Positions 23,561 to 35,009 of a stretch of 57,249 bases of DNA are shown here, in pieces. The stretch lies in contig JBOZIK010000001.1 of NCBI GenBank assembly GCA_051453625.1, positions 264,764,181 through 264,821,429 of the forward strand, given 5' to 3'. The notes under the pieces were generated by a model. The model had not been told where the DNA came from and made no database searches. It saw nothing but the letters and a program-made list of their open reading frames with translations. Positions within the stretch are counted from its first letter, which is position 1. The number at the start of each line of letters is the position of its first letter. The translations under genes and the position numbers were made by a program. Source of the stretch: Welwitschia mirabilis. Taxonomy: Eukaryota; Gnetophyta; Gnetopsida; Welwitschiales.

Positions 23561-25050
23561 TGATAATAGATTTTAAAAATTTTAAAAGATCCTATTATGT
23601 TAATTCAATTACACTTGAATAAAATAAACATTAATGTATCCAAAATATCATCTTGTGTAGGAGGGGAAATCAAAACATAAGAAACAAATTATTTCATAAA
23701 CCCTACTAGAGAGGTTTTTATCAACAAACTAATTGATGATGAATAATTCATGAAAAGGAAGCAATATTAAATAAGAAATTTAATATATTTACCTATACTT
23801 ATATTAAACTTAATAGAATTATTAATAATAACTTGAATGAATAAACTAGTGTTACATAAGATCCTAACTTCAACATTGATCTTAGTTATAATTTCTCATT
23901 AAAGATGAAGTTTGGCTTTGAGAAAATAAATTCTTTAGATACATTTGCAGACATCATAATGTATTGTTCCTTTATAATAGTATGAAAATGCTTTAAAATT
24001 TTCATATTTTCTTATTGCTATTGAATTTTATTAACATTAAAATATGGGACATAACGGGTAGAGACTCTGTTAAATATGATCTCTTATTTTTATTTTTTTG
24101 ATTTTTTTAATAATGATAAAATATTAATATTGTACCTCCTTTTTTTCCCATAGATATAGATCTTTAAGGATCATTCATGTTAGTAAAATCCAAGAGTAAA
24201 GTAAAATCCAAGAATGAATTTATATGTTTCACGAAATCAGACTTAGTGTTAAAGGTAAGTACTTGAGTGAGATGATAGTTCTAATAGAAATGATTACATG
24301 ATTTGATCTAGAAAGAAAAGAAAAGTGAACTAAAGGATGTTTTCTATCATCTACCTTAAGATTTAATTAATGCATTTGAGACTATACTTTTACTCAATAT
24401 TGTGAATGAGCTCATACATGATGATTCAATTAAAGTTAAATATATATAGTAAAAACAACTTTAAAGTTAAATTTAGATCAAGTATATGTATGCATCTACT
24501 CTAATTTCCTTGAAAAAATGATTGAAATGAGATCAAGAGAAGAATTAAATCATATTTATCAAACTATTTCAAAGTTGAAGAAAAAAATTACATATCTAAA
24601 ACTATAGGTAGAGATTCAAAAATTGTTAGAAGAAAAAGCCTTTCTCAAATGCCAACAATTATTTCTAAAAAAGGAAGACCTATGATTACAACTAAATAAA
24701 GAGATAGAAGGCTGAAAAGAAGGCTTAAAAGAAATTAAAATAACTTAAAAGACAAGGACTTTATATGATATATTTAACCATAACATGAAATTTTAGTAAT
24801 AAAAGAGATCCTTTTTTGCCTCTTTTTTTCTTTCTTGTTATTATTATTTTTTGAAGAATTTATTTTGAATTATTTTAGCTAAGAAATAAAAATTAATCCT
24901 ATATAGGTTCTTTTTAGAAATTTTCTAATAAAATAATTTCAAATGATAATGAAATCTATAATGAGTGGAATAAAAAAGGAAATCCATGGAATGTAACATA
25001 AAATCTAGATACATCCCTTTATTCACTTTTATTTTAGAAGATAAGTAAAA

Positions 25051-25052
<2 letters not shown>
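23561..25052. other. Unassigned AT-rich DNA with a weak coding-like patch
   Basis: 24540-24760 on the plus strand reads as a Lys/Glu/Leu-rich, coiled-coil-like string (ELNHIYQTISKLKKKI, QKLLEEKAFLKCQQL) interrupted by stops. It may belong with the stretch at 22620-23560. Otherwise nothing recognisable. Confidence 0.3.

Positions 25053-25053
<1 letters not shown>

Positions 25054-25111
<58 letters not shown>
25054..25111. repeat. Compound microsatellite (TC)n(AC)n
   Basis: TC run 25059-25090 followed by AC run 25091-25110. On the minus strand this gives an artefactual frame beginning with Cys-Val then Arg-Glu repeats. Confidence 0.97.
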
Positions 25112-25195
25112 ATATTTTAAGTGATCGTATGCTATGTACATAAATAATGTTATTGTAGCTAAAATATAATTATCTAAAATTCCCTTTTTTTTTTG

Positions 25196-25300
25196 ACTAT
25201 TAAGTTGACTTCTTAACCAAGTGGAAAGACATTTGCTTGCTATTTTGCTAGTCTTTAACTTTCATCTAAATGTTAAATCTTAAAGAAAGGGATGTAAGAT
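25196..25300 (+). mobile_element. SINE-like unit with tRNA-type promoter
   Basis: A-box-like TTAACCAAGTGG-AAAG (25213-25228) and B-box-like GTTAAATCTT (25272-25281), about 45 bases apart, in a plant-SINE-like frame (GACATTTGCTTGCTATTTTG between them). No target-site duplications found; borders approximate. Confidence 0.4.
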
Positions 25301-25885
25301 CTGCAATTAATAGTTTTACATGCATTGAAATTAGTATTTTATACTTTACTAATTTGATATTGCAACATATCCCTATTCAAAAAAGGATTCTGGATCATAT
25401 TTGATGGATGTTTAAGTGAACGAAGTTTTAATGATATATTTTTTAATTTCGATGCTAGTAGTTGATCATAATTTCAAGGACTATTTTTGTCATTTTCAAA
25501 TGAAATATTTCAAATAGCCATTCGTACAAAGAAAAATATCATCTCTTAGGTTTATAAAGATTTGAGAATCTAAATATAAATTTTGTAGTGATGATTACAT
25601 TAGTCTATAAGTTCTCACAATTTTTAAGATTATGATCATGGAAATTAGGATTAGATAATTCCTTAAAGAAAGAAAATAAATATCTTCAAAATCAATTTAG
25701 GAAGAAGAAGAAATAGATTAAGGCTCTTACAACCTCATATCCAACTCTACACCAAATTTTGGATAACTAGCTAGAGTTGCATTCTTACCTCATCTCACTA
25801 TCTAATCAGTTGTGCGCCTTTTCAATAAACATTGGCTTAAAACTTAACATAATAAAATAAATTATTCAAAAGGACAAGTAAATAC

Positions 25886-26090
25886 TAGAAATGCCTCTTT
25901 CATCTTTTCAAAGATCATGGTTAGCATGATTATGGATCATTTTAAAAGAATAGTATCATTGCTTAAGGAGATTCACAAAATGATAGTTGCTCAATCAATT
26001 CTAAAAAATGATGCTAATGCAAATTCTAATCAGTTATTAAAGGCATTGAGGAATCATCTTATTATATTAAATTCAATTCTTGGTATATAA
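25886..26090 (+). pseudogene. Unidentified short open remnant (about 67 codons)
   Basis: Open plus-strand frame ending in TAA at 26088-26090. It reads as a helical hydrophobic/basic segment (MIMDHFKRIVSLLKEIHKM, then NSNQLLKALRNHLIILNS). It could be part of a gag-like coiled coil. There is no matching start and no recognised domain. Upstream and downstream are noncoding AT-rich DNA. Confidence 0.3.
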
Positions 26091-27187
26091 TCTTTAACTG
26101 TTAACATTAGTATCGTATCAATAAGGATATGTAGAATATCTAGGACACAGTTAAGAAAGTTACCACCTACAGTTATAAAGCTATTATCTAAACCTAGTAG
26201 AATTAATAAGATTTTAAATAAAGTACCTTCAAAAAATAGTCCTCTAGATCATTATATTTATAAGGAGTTACATAATCATAAAATAGTTTTGTAACTAATT
26301 TTATCTATTATTACATGTGCTATAATAAGACAAAAAAATGCATACAAAGACATACATTATTTTTTTTTCCTAAAAAAAAAAAGGAGAGATCTATCAAAAC
26401 TCTGATATGTTTACTAACTAAGATATTTTTATTGACATCTTATATAAATTTTGGAATATTTAGTCTTACTAGAAAAACTATCATTATAGAAGTTTTATAA
26501 GTTTTCTAAACAAGCCTTTTAAACTACTACTTAAGTTAATTGGCTTTTCTACTATTTTACTTTTTATATATCTTCACTACTTGCATAATAACTAGTTTTA
26601 TTAAGAAAATTAAAAAATTTATTTATCATTAGTGTTTAGTTCTAAGATTCATTAAAACTATAGTTAAATGGATTTCATGGTTTTTTTGGATTAGTTTTCT
26701 CCATGAAAGTTCTATAGTTTAAAACACTACATTATTGCTTTGAGCTAAGTAAATAATTTAAATTATTATAAGTTATCATTTGATAGAGATTAGATACAGT
26801 CATTTACAATTCATTACTCTTAGTCATTAGGTCTATCAAAAGTTATATATACTTTAGGTTCTAACCTATGAGACTAGGATTGTGAATCTTAGAACAGTGA
26901 TCATTATTACTTGTAAATAAAACTTTTATGAACCAATAGTGTGTTAAAATTAAAATTTCCTACTATTTCTTTTTAATCTATATTTATGGTAAAATCTAGG
27001 ATTTCTATTGTTACAAAATTATATTATAAATTGTTAAGAATATAATGGTAATTTATCATTTAAAAAATAATAAAAATAATAATACTATCAATCCCTTTCA
27101 AATAAAACATATAAAAAAGAAATATGATACAAATATTATGATGATATAACTTAATATTATGAAGAAGAAATACTTATATTGAGGAAT
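26091..27187. other. Unassigned AT-rich DNA
   Basis: Very T- and A-rich. The plus frame at 26315-26500 is a translation of simple T and A runs. No recognisable element end until 27188. Confidence 0.35.
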
Positions 27188-27697
27188 TGTAACATTCCCA
27201 TTTACTTTTATAAAATTAAGATAAAAAATGTTTAAAATAAAATGGAATATTATTTAATAATAATAAAAACTAAAAATAATCACATATTTATTAAGAATAA
27301 GTGGAAGAATCTTTGGAAAAAGAAAATATGGGACTCATCTTCATTTTATAAAGAATTCAAAATGAAAGTCATGGCTCCATTAGTATCAAATGTAAGATCT
27401 TAATATGATCACCTAGCTAAGTCATGCTGCCTCCAAGGTCTAGTCTATGTGATTGCTAGAGAGTCAAGCTAGTTTATTAAGGACTTAGTATACCTACGAA
27501 AATTGCATGCATGTTCTTCACTTTTTTAAATATCCCATTTAACATTGATGAAATAATGGGACTCATCAAAATGATACTTCTACAAGGGGTATACCGCTTA
27601 GATGGTTATTAGATTGTTAATTATTTTTTTGATAAATTATAAAATTATTAAGAAATGATGGAATAAATATATAATAAAAGGTTTTGAAAATGTTACA
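27188..27697 (-). mobile_element. Probable 3' LTR of the outer minus-strand Ty3/gypsy element
   Basis: The 510-bp segment starts TGTAACA and ends TGTTACA on the plus strand, a perfect 7-bp inverted terminal pair as in Ty3/gypsy LTRs. It lies about 400 bp past the integrase end of the outer element. On the minus strand it is preceded by the purine run TTAAAGGGGATGA, as a PPT should be. A TATA-like TTTATAAAATG lies on the minus strand near 27345. The matching 5' LTR was not found above 45 kb, so this stays a candidate. Confidence 0.5.
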
Positions 27698-27713
27698 AAA
27701 TCATCCCCTTTAA
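27698..27713 (-). other. Polypurine tract of the outer element
   Basis: Minus strand TTAAAGGGGATGATTT immediately before TGTAACA. This is the priming site for plus-strand DNA synthesis in LTR elements. Confidence 0.45.
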
Positions 27714-28089
27714 GCTTGCTATTTCTCCTTGAACTATTATTCTCCCATGGAAATATCTTATTGTTGGGTTTATTCAGCTTTAATTCCTCCATTCTCATCA
27801 TGTTTCTGTATATTAGTTAAGAGTCCATTAATTTTCATCATTATTGAAAGATAAATTTGACTAATTATATATCATAAAATTTTCATTGTCCTAATGAAAT
27901 TAATCAAAATAAGACCATTTAATTCTATTATTTTCCCTCAAATTTTTTTCCTCTGTGCTTTTTAATATCAATTAGTTTTATTATAAAAGTAAAATTAGAT
28001 ATTACTAAATATTTCTTTCAATTAATAATATAATAATTAAATTTTCTTGAGTAATATGATTTAAGAAGACTAACATGATATACTAGGTA

Positions 28090-29240
28090 AAAAATAGACC
28101 ATTCTTTTAGAATATTAAATTTTTATGCCAAATCATCTATTCTTTGGATAATATGAAAAGATTTACAAAATGAAAGTGTTAATTTATCATATTTTCTTGG
28201 CTTTAAGCCTATCCCTTTAGGTTTAACTCTTAGCAATACTTGGTCATAAACTTGGAAGCTATGATGGAAATGTCTTTTGTTAAAGTACTTCTTGTATCTA
28301 TCCTGTGCATTTTGCTACTATTTTACAACATTCTTCATTATTTCTTTCATTCTCTAAATTTTTTCTTTTTTTCCTTCATATCTTTGTGCTAGATTTTATT
28401 AACTTATGAGTATTACACAGTTTCTTTCATATATTACCTTGAATGAGGAGCACTTAGTTGAGGCTTGGTAATATTAATTATAAGTAAATTCTATACAATG
28501 AAGATAGTCCTTTCATTTCCTTTATTTTCCTATCGTATAAATTCTCAAGATGTTTTCCAAATCCATTCATTTACTTATCTATTTTTGGATGGAACGCTAT
28601 GCTAAAAATCACTTGAGTACTTAATTATTTAAAGAATTCTTACCAAAAACTTGATATAAAATTTGGCTCTCTATTAGAAATAATAATGTTAGAAGATTAT
28701 GTAAATAAAATACTTCCTTTATAAACTAATTTGCAATTTCTTCTACATTGGCTATTATCTTGGTTAGGATGAAATGTATTATCTTAGTTAGATGATGCAT
28801 ACATACAAATATAGAATCATCTTATTTAATAGCCATTATCAAACACATGATAAAATCCATTATGATTTATTACTATTTCTAGAATGACAATCCTAAAGAA
28901 TTTTAGAAATGATGCTTTTGTTATTTTAACATAATGACATATAAAACAATTTTTAATGAAATATTTAACGTAGTACTTCATTCCTAGCTAGTAATACTAC
29001 TTTATTAGATAATATATGTTTTACTAAATCCTAGATGACTCATGTATGGAACTTCATGGGCTTCTCTAAGCAACTAAGGATGCTAAGGTCTAGTAGAAAT
29101 GCAAACTTATTTTTTTTTTTTATTAATGTATCATCAATAGTTAAGTGATAAGAAAATGCTTCTTTCTTGTTCATAAGTTTATTTCAATTTTTCTTGAGTG
29201 CCTCATCTTATTATAATTTTTTTAATCTCCTCTATCATTT
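28090..29240 (-). pseudogene. Outer element: integrase remnant
   Basis: In minus-strand order: YFIKNCFICHYVK (zinc-binding CxxC part, about 28940), HFILTKII then EEIANXFIKEVFYLH (about 28740), ISNREPNF then SIAFHPK (about 28690-28580), and DRYKKYFNKRHFHHSFQV then DQVLLRVKPK (about 28290-28210). The order is that of a Ty3/gypsy integrase: HHCC, catalytic core, C-terminal DNA-binding part. The core SDRD has become SNRE and stops break the frame, so it is inactive. Integrase joins element cDNA to the host chromosome. It follows RNase H at 29370-29570 as in Ty3/gypsy order. Confidence 0.75.
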
Positions 29241-29369
29241 TGGAATTAACACCAACATGCACCACATGTGATAATAACCTTACTAGATGTGAATTTCAGG
29301 TTAAAATTATATTTAGCTAGTAATATCACCCACTATCATTACCTTACATTTAAGAGAGGATACTTCTAC

Positions 29370-29570
29370 AAGAATTCTAAAATTTGTGATTAGTTTTTAA
29401 TTGAAATTTACCTCCTACATAATAATTTCTCCACACTTATAATGCATGAATAATGGCTAGTAGTTCTAAATCATGAACTGGGAAGTTGTATTCATGTTTG
29501 TTTAACTTGTGTGATTCATAGGTAATTACTCTTCCATCTTGTATTAATATTAAACCTATTTCTTCTTAAA
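29370..29570 (-). pseudogene. Outer element: RNase H remnant
   Basis: Minus strand reads VITYESHKLNKHEYNF, then PVHDLELLAIIHAL, VWRNYYVGGKFQLKT and NHKF. This is the Ty3/gypsy RNase H segment usually written as A-x-S-R-x-L-x-x-H-E-x-N-Y-P-T-H-D-L-E-L, with W-R-H-Y-L-x-G after it. A TAA replaces one codon between HAL and VWR. In life this domain degrades the RNA of the RNA-DNA hybrid. Confidence 0.75.
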
Positions 29571-29888
29571 AATCATCAATTACTTTGAGAATCTATTTAT
29601 CCATATTTGAAATGTTCAAAACTAGCAATAAGATTAATAAGTATTTAATTCTAAAAAATGCTTCTCTACATCTTTTAGCAAAGTGAAATGGTACTTTACC
29701 TTTTGTTAGATCTATCATTGGACTTGTAATTCTTAAGAATTATTAGATGAAATGCTTGTAAAACCCTATAATACCAAAGAAAATTTTCACTTTGATGGGA
29801 GGTTTTTAGTTCATGCCATTCCCTTATATCTTACACCTTGCTAAAGTCAGTTTTCATCCTTATTCAAATATGACATGTCTTAAATTAC

Positions 29889-30042
29889 GAATTAACTTTT
29901 TAAAGAAATTGCATTTACTTAACTTGGCTATTAATATATTCTCTTTAAGCAACTACAGAACTAATTTTAGATGTTTAATGTGGTCATCACTACTTTTAGA
30001 ATAAAATGAAATATCATCCAAAAAAAATAATAAACTAATCAT
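29889..30042. repeat. 154-bp tandem duplication, unit 2
   Basis: Direct copy of 30043-30196 with about ten scattered substitutions. It carries a second FLDD motif (30013-30024, minus). 154 is not a multiple of three, so the duplication shifts the RT frame. Confidence 0.85.
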
Positions 30043-30196
30043 GAATTAACTTTTTAAAGAACTTGCATTTACTTAACTTGGCTATTAATACATTCTATTT
30101 AAGAAACTACAAAACTAATTTTAGATGTTTAATATGGTCATTACTACTTTTAGAATAGAATAAAATATCATCCAAAAAAATAATAATAAACTAATC
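30043..30196. repeat. 154-bp tandem duplication, unit 1
   Basis: Contains the first FLDD catalytic motif of the outer reverse transcriptase (30167-30178, minus). See 29889-30042. Confidence 0.85.
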
Positions 30197-30301
30197 AAAG
30201 TAGAGATTGAAAATATTATTCATCAATGTTATAAATGTAGAAAGAGTATTTATATGATTAAAAGGCATAATCATGAATTCAAATTGATCATATCTAATTC
30301 T

Positions 30302-30306
30302 AACTG
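30302..30306. repeat. Target-site duplication, left (inner element)
   Basis: AACTG, pairing with AAATG at 43284-43288 (4 of 5). Removing the insert and one copy restores an uninterrupted reading across the RT of the outer element at the expected residue. Confidence 0.7.
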
Positions 30307-30354
30307 TATTAAATCCCAAATTTTTCAAGGTTTTAAAATGTACCTTAAAATTAA

Positions 30355-30387
30355 NNNNNNNNNNNNNNNNNNNNNNNNNNNNNNNNN
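30355..30387. other. Assembly gap (33 N)
   Basis: Gap just inside the 5' LTR. The 3' LTR has a run of TTTTATAAATTTAATAAAT at this place, so low complexity may have caused it. Confidence 0.95.
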
Positions 30388-30937
30388 ATATAGTGGAAAT
30401 TAAGGTCTTACAAGCTAAAAGAGTTATTACAAGTGGTAAAATCTTCATAACTAATAAAATATTATCTTGATGTTATTTCCTGAAATTCACTTGCTAAATG
30501 TCTTATCTAGGGTGATTAAATAAAAATGATTATTATTTATTTTCTTTTACTTAATAATGGAAAATAGTGGCATGATTTCAAAATTTTTGCATTTTCCTTT
30601 GGATGGCTCAATAATCCTTTATATTTTCTAAAAATAGTAAAATGTCATGTGATTGTGATTTATCTTATCTATCCTTATTTTGGAAAACTTCTAAGAACTT
30701 TTGAATTTTATAACTTATGTAATAATGATGGAGGCATTTTTCTTTCATAACTATTATTTACTTCTTATTAGTAGAATTTTTTGACATATTGAGCATTTAC
30801 TATTAATAAAATATTAAATGTGCCTAATAGCCAAGAAAAGTAACTTTGGTGGGTTAGGAAATCAATTTTTTTTTTCCTTAAAGATAGTACTGGCTTATGT
30901 ATTTCTTAATATCTTCTATTTCATTTCTTCTTCTCAT

Positions 30938-30945
30938 TATAAATA
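30938..30945 (+). promoter_or_regulatory. TATA box of the inner 5' LTR
   Basis: TATAAATAGGACTACC. The 3' LTR has TATAAAAAGGACTCCC at 39943. Conservation of position and flanks supports this as the element promoter, now inactive in context. Confidence 0.6.
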
Positions 30946-31443
30946 GGACTACCTTCCTTTATTCTTGCTCCTTGAAAAATATTCTTTTCTTGAAGTTTTG
31001 ATGATCTTAAATATTAAAGATTTGAAGACATTGAAATCTAGAAATTTTTGGAGTCTTGAAGTCTTTATAGTTTAGGCATAGTTATCTTGAAGACTAGAAA
31101 ACATCATGTCAAATTTCAGGTATCATCCTACGTTCTTACATCCTCTGATAGACAAAAGATATTATTGATCTATTATTAAATCTTATGTTTTCTTAGAATT
31201 CTTGTAAATTTTGAAAATATCTTACTTATATTTATTAGTTGAAAATTTTCTATGATATTTGTTATATATTCCAAAAAGTATACTTCATCATTTTATTTCT
31301 TGTGAAGTTGTAAAAAGGCAAGTTATTAGAATAATTTTATAAAATATCTTAATACTAAAAATGATAATTTGTAAAAATAAATATTAGTATTTCTTGTTAT
31401 ATCTTTTAAGAAGTCAAATCTTATTATGAAAATGGAAATTTCA

Positions 31444-31670
31444 TAGATCACAAAATAGGGTAATGCAATCTGGAAAACTTACAAATCACTGAAGAAAGTA
31501 GTGAAAGTGATAATTTTACAAATTACCAAATGAGGTAATGGAAGAAATAAAAATAAAATCATAGATAATTAAATAAAGCAGTGAGAATGATGATTAATAA
31601 ATCACTAAATGAGGNNNNNNNNNNAGCTGATAAATAAAATTAAGACCACACATTGTCAAATGAGGTAGTG
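31444..31670. repeat. Degenerate 40-bp tandem array in the 5' LTR
   Basis: Units of the form (T)AGATCACTAAATGAGGTAG recur at about 31444, 31484, 31526, 31563, 31598 and 31655. A 10-N gap (31615-31624) lies inside. The counterpart in the 3' LTR is 40447-40665. Confidence 0.65.
31615..31624. other. Assembly gap (10 N)
   Basis: Lies inside the 40-bp array, so repeat units may be missing. Confidence 0.95.
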
Positions 31671-33779
31671 GTAAAAATATGTATGTGTGTGCCTGTGTTT
31701 GTTAAAGATTAGTTATTCTCATTTCATTTTCATGTAATCCATTATTTTAAAATTTAAAGACCTTATTCTTATTTTATCCTAATTTATCTTATGTTTTGAA
31801 GTTCTTCTTTCCTTGATCTTTGCCTTCTCTAGGCCATACTAGGAACTATGATGATTTCATAATTCTTACTCCATATTCTCTTATGTTGAAATGGGTGAAA
31901 AACTAGATGATAGTAAAGACTAAAATATATTATAGAGGATAGCATTTACATATAAGAAAAATTATGGTCTAGCTTGTGCATGAAGAATAATGATTGTAAT
32001 CAATTGGTACTTGAAACTTATAATTCTAAAGCTTAACCTTATAATTCTAAAGGATTTAGATGTTTATTTATATTAAAATATCAATTTATTTTATATTTGT
32101 ATTTGTACAATATCCTTCTTAGAGATATTTGCTAAAATGTTTTGAATCTGATAGATTATTTATCATAATTTGCAATATGTTTATTTAAATTTGATGTTGT
32201 TCCCTTAAAAATAGATTTGAATTATTATTGTCTAATTTTTTTAAAAAAAATAATGTTGGATAATTTTTGGGCTTGTAAAATTTCTATAAATATTTACATC
32301 TCACTTATATTCTTACTCTTTTTATTATAGAATGATGGCTTTGAGTTATTTTCTTAGAAAATTTAAATGGCATGTTTTAAAATTGTTTTATTAGGAATTG
32401 CAATTTTAATTAACACATGATGGCTACACATGACCTATTGTCTTATGAGCTAATTAATTCTTATAAATCTTCTAGAACAATCATCTTTACCCTAATGGTC
32501 ATGTTGTCTTCCTTATCTAATAATCTCATATTTCTTGTATGCTATGTCTAATACCATTTCTTTTTATTTGTTCTTTTTCATTTCTATAATTATGGTGTCT
32601 TATTAGTGCATTTTCTAAGCCATTTTAGTCTTTGTTTATACACTATGATCTTATTTATAACTTTGCATTACTACTGTGATGATATCTTTGTCTTCTTTAT
32701 TTGATTATTCTTTAATTTATGAGTAAATACGATCCCTAATATTGGATCTGTTTTTCTCTTGTAGTGATAAATTTATGTGAAATGCTTCTATGGTAGTGGA
32801 TTAGGCTTTCCATATTTCTCTCATCAATGTTTCAATGGATTTTATTTCATTGTCTTTTTTTAAAAGATTATAAATTTTATTAGACTCAATTATTTATCCT
32901 TCCTTTATGTCCCTTTTGTTTTTTCTCTCTTCTTTTTTTCTCTTTCTCTCATTGTTCATTATCAAATAATGAAAGCAACAATTCTAAAGCTTTGCAAAAG
33001 CATAATAGAATCACCAACATGAATGTAGTATCATCTATTGAGAATAAATACAATGTTATTTAGAGAAAAAAATTTAAAGGAATGAATTTCATTCTTAATT
33101 TCTCTAATAAATTACCTTTATTATGAATTTAAGGTTTTTATCTTCATTATTTTTGAAACTCTCAAACATTATTTGTAGATGATCTTACATCATTAAATAA
33201 TTATTTCTCATTATTAAAATATAAATGGTACATATTTTTACTAACAATAATAGATCTAGAAGTGTGAGTTGCAAATGGAATGGGTAGATTAAAGAGATAT
33301 TTAAATAGCAATATATTAGCTAACATACATGATGTCATGGAAACATAAAAACAAAAAAGGTCATTAAGATTAAGTTCTATGTAGAGGAAGTCAAATTTTT
33401 TTCTAACACATTAGAGTGTTTTATCTATGCCAAACATTAGAATAATACCTTAAGTTAATGATAGGCATGCATTTTAGACTATTATAGAATAAATTTGAAA
33501 TTTTTTCATTTAAAAATTTTCTTTTCTCCTCATTTTTTATATCATAGTTCTAAATATTTTTTCACAAGGTATAAAATGGATCATAGAAAATTGCTAATTA
33601 TCACTAAAAGATTAACTACCATGATTGAGAAGAAACTGGTGTCAACATCAATGAAATGATGGAAGAGATCTTAGTTAAGAAGAAAAATCCAATGTAAGAG
33701 TTAAGCTTTTAAAGAGACAAAGTGCATAAAGGATTTAGATGTAGGATGACTAGGCATCTAAACTTTTCAAATGTTAAAT

Positions 33780-34292
33780 NNNNNNNNNNNNNNNNNNNNN
33801 NNNNNNNNNNNNNNNNNNNNNNNNNNNNNNNNNNNNNNNNNNNNNNNNNNNNNNNNNNNNNNNNNNNNNNNNNNNNNNNNNNNNNNNNNNNNNNNNNNNN
33901 NNNNNNNNNNNNNNNNNNNNNNNNNNNNNNNNNNNNNNNNNNNNNNNNNNNNNNNNNNNNNNNNNNNNNNNNNNNNNNNNNNNNNNNNNNNNNNNNNNNN
34001 NNNNNNNNNNNNNNNNNNNNNNNNNNNNNNNNNNNNNNNNNNNNNNNNNNNNNNNNNNNNNNNNNNNNNNNNNNNNNNNNNNNNNNNNNNNNNNNNNNNN
34101 NNNNNNNNNNNNNNNNNNNNNNNNNNNNNNNNNNNNNNNNNNNNNNNNNNNNNNNNNNNNNNNNNNNNNNNNNNNNNNNNNNNNNNNNNNNNNNNNNNNN
34201 NNNNNNNNNNNNNNNNNNNNNNNNNNNNNNNNNNNNNNNNNNNNNNNNNNNNNNNNNNNNNNNNNNNNNNNNNNNNNNNNNNNNNNNNNNNN
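33780..34292. other. Assembly gap (513 N)
   Basis: Sits in the 5' LTR just before an (AT)n run. The 3' LTR is continuous here, so the gap plus (AT)n mark an insertion or expansion. The long frame across 33722-34408 is only N plus AT repeat. Confidence 0.95.
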
Positions 34293-34293
34293 A

Positions 34294-34294
<1 letters not shown>

Positions 34295-34352
<58 letters not shown>
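34295..34352. repeat. (AT)n microsatellite
   Basis: Near-pure AT dinucleotides followed by AAATATAAATATATA. Absent from the 3' LTR at the aligned site (about 42645-42660). Confidence 0.95.
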
Positions 34353-34353
<1 letters not shown>

Positions 34354-34967
34354 TAAATATATAAGAATGTGCTTTATCAGATGCCATGAAATGTCTCAAA
34401 TATTTTGATGCATTTGGAGCATATAATTTTGGCATAATATCTAAATACATCAAACCAATAAATCACTCAAATAAGAATTTGAACAAAATTAATGGGATTC
34501 ATAATTTATGAATACATTGGAGGAAGTTATATTGATATAGGAACAAATTCAAGGATCTATTTCTTTTTTCAAAGAAAAAAAGAAAGAAAGATAAGTGTTT
34601 ATAAAATTTTATTATATCTTACTACTCTAAGGATAATTTATTTAGAAGCATTAATCATTTAATTCTATAAATTAATAATTCGATATTTAGTTTTTCTAAA
34701 ATAAATGTATTATAAAGGCTAATTTTTAATAACCTTAAATTTTTCTAGAGAAGAACTTCTTAGAGATTTAAATTGGGAAGATCTATATTATTAAAAATAT
34801 TTTAAATTGTTTAAGTATTTATATGCATTTTTAAACTAATAAAGTCTTATTTATTATCTTAAGTTATTTTTAAATTCTTTAGAGATGGGTTTTTTTTTTT
34901 GGCATTAAGTTTTAAATATAAAATTTTGATATCTATAGTTAGACTATTAAGAAGTGGATTTTATGTT

Positions 34968-34985
34968 TTTTATCAAATGCTAGGT
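34968..34985 (+). other. Primer-binding site of the inner element (degenerate initiator tRNA-Met type)
   Basis: TTTTATCAAATGC, followed by TAGGTT, starts three bases after the LTR end and resembles TGGTATCAGAGC. The TATCA core is intact and the first G residues are lost. Confidence 0.55.
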
Positions 34986-35009
34986 TAGCGAAGTGTATAG
35001 TTTTTTTTC

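Larger units (their letters stand above)
29600..30301 (-). pseudogene. Outer element: reverse transcriptase, C-terminal half
   Basis: From 30301 downward on the minus strand: VRIRYDQFEFMIMPF (consensus FRTRYGHYEFLVMPFG), TFITLMNNIFNLYFD, then the catalytic motif FLDDILFYS (FLDD at 30167-30178). Next comes a 154-bp tandem duplication of that region, then KIFFGIIGFYKHFI and CREAFFRIK of the connection domain. The N-terminal half lies at 43289-43720, on the far side of the inner element. The RT copies element RNA into DNA. Confidence 0.8.
30307..34965 (+). mobile_element. Inner element 5' LTR
   Basis: Starts TATTAAATCCC (3' copy TGTTACATCCC) and ends GGATTTTATG (3' copy GGATTTTACA). Anchors with the 3' LTR include CAAAATCTTCATAA against 39429, CTTATGTAATGATGATA-like at 30715/39720, and TTAATCATTTAA near 34650/42950. 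It is longer than the 3' LTR mainly because of a 513-N gap plus an (AT)n block with no counterpart at 42645. Three gaps fall inside it. Confidence 0.85.

Noticed and set aside
24925-25110. Minus-strand ORF beginning Cys-Val then Arg-Glu repeats
   Set aside because: Direct translation of the (AC)n/(TC)n compound microsatellite.
30307-30350. RT coding sequence continuing past 30302 on the minus strand
   Set aside because: A frame runs on, but this stretch aligns base by base with the 3' LTR start at 39308, so the openness is chance; the true RT continuation is at 43289.
33722-34408. 228-residue open frame
   Set aside because: Almost entirely the 513-N gap plus Tyr-Ile repeats from (AT)n.
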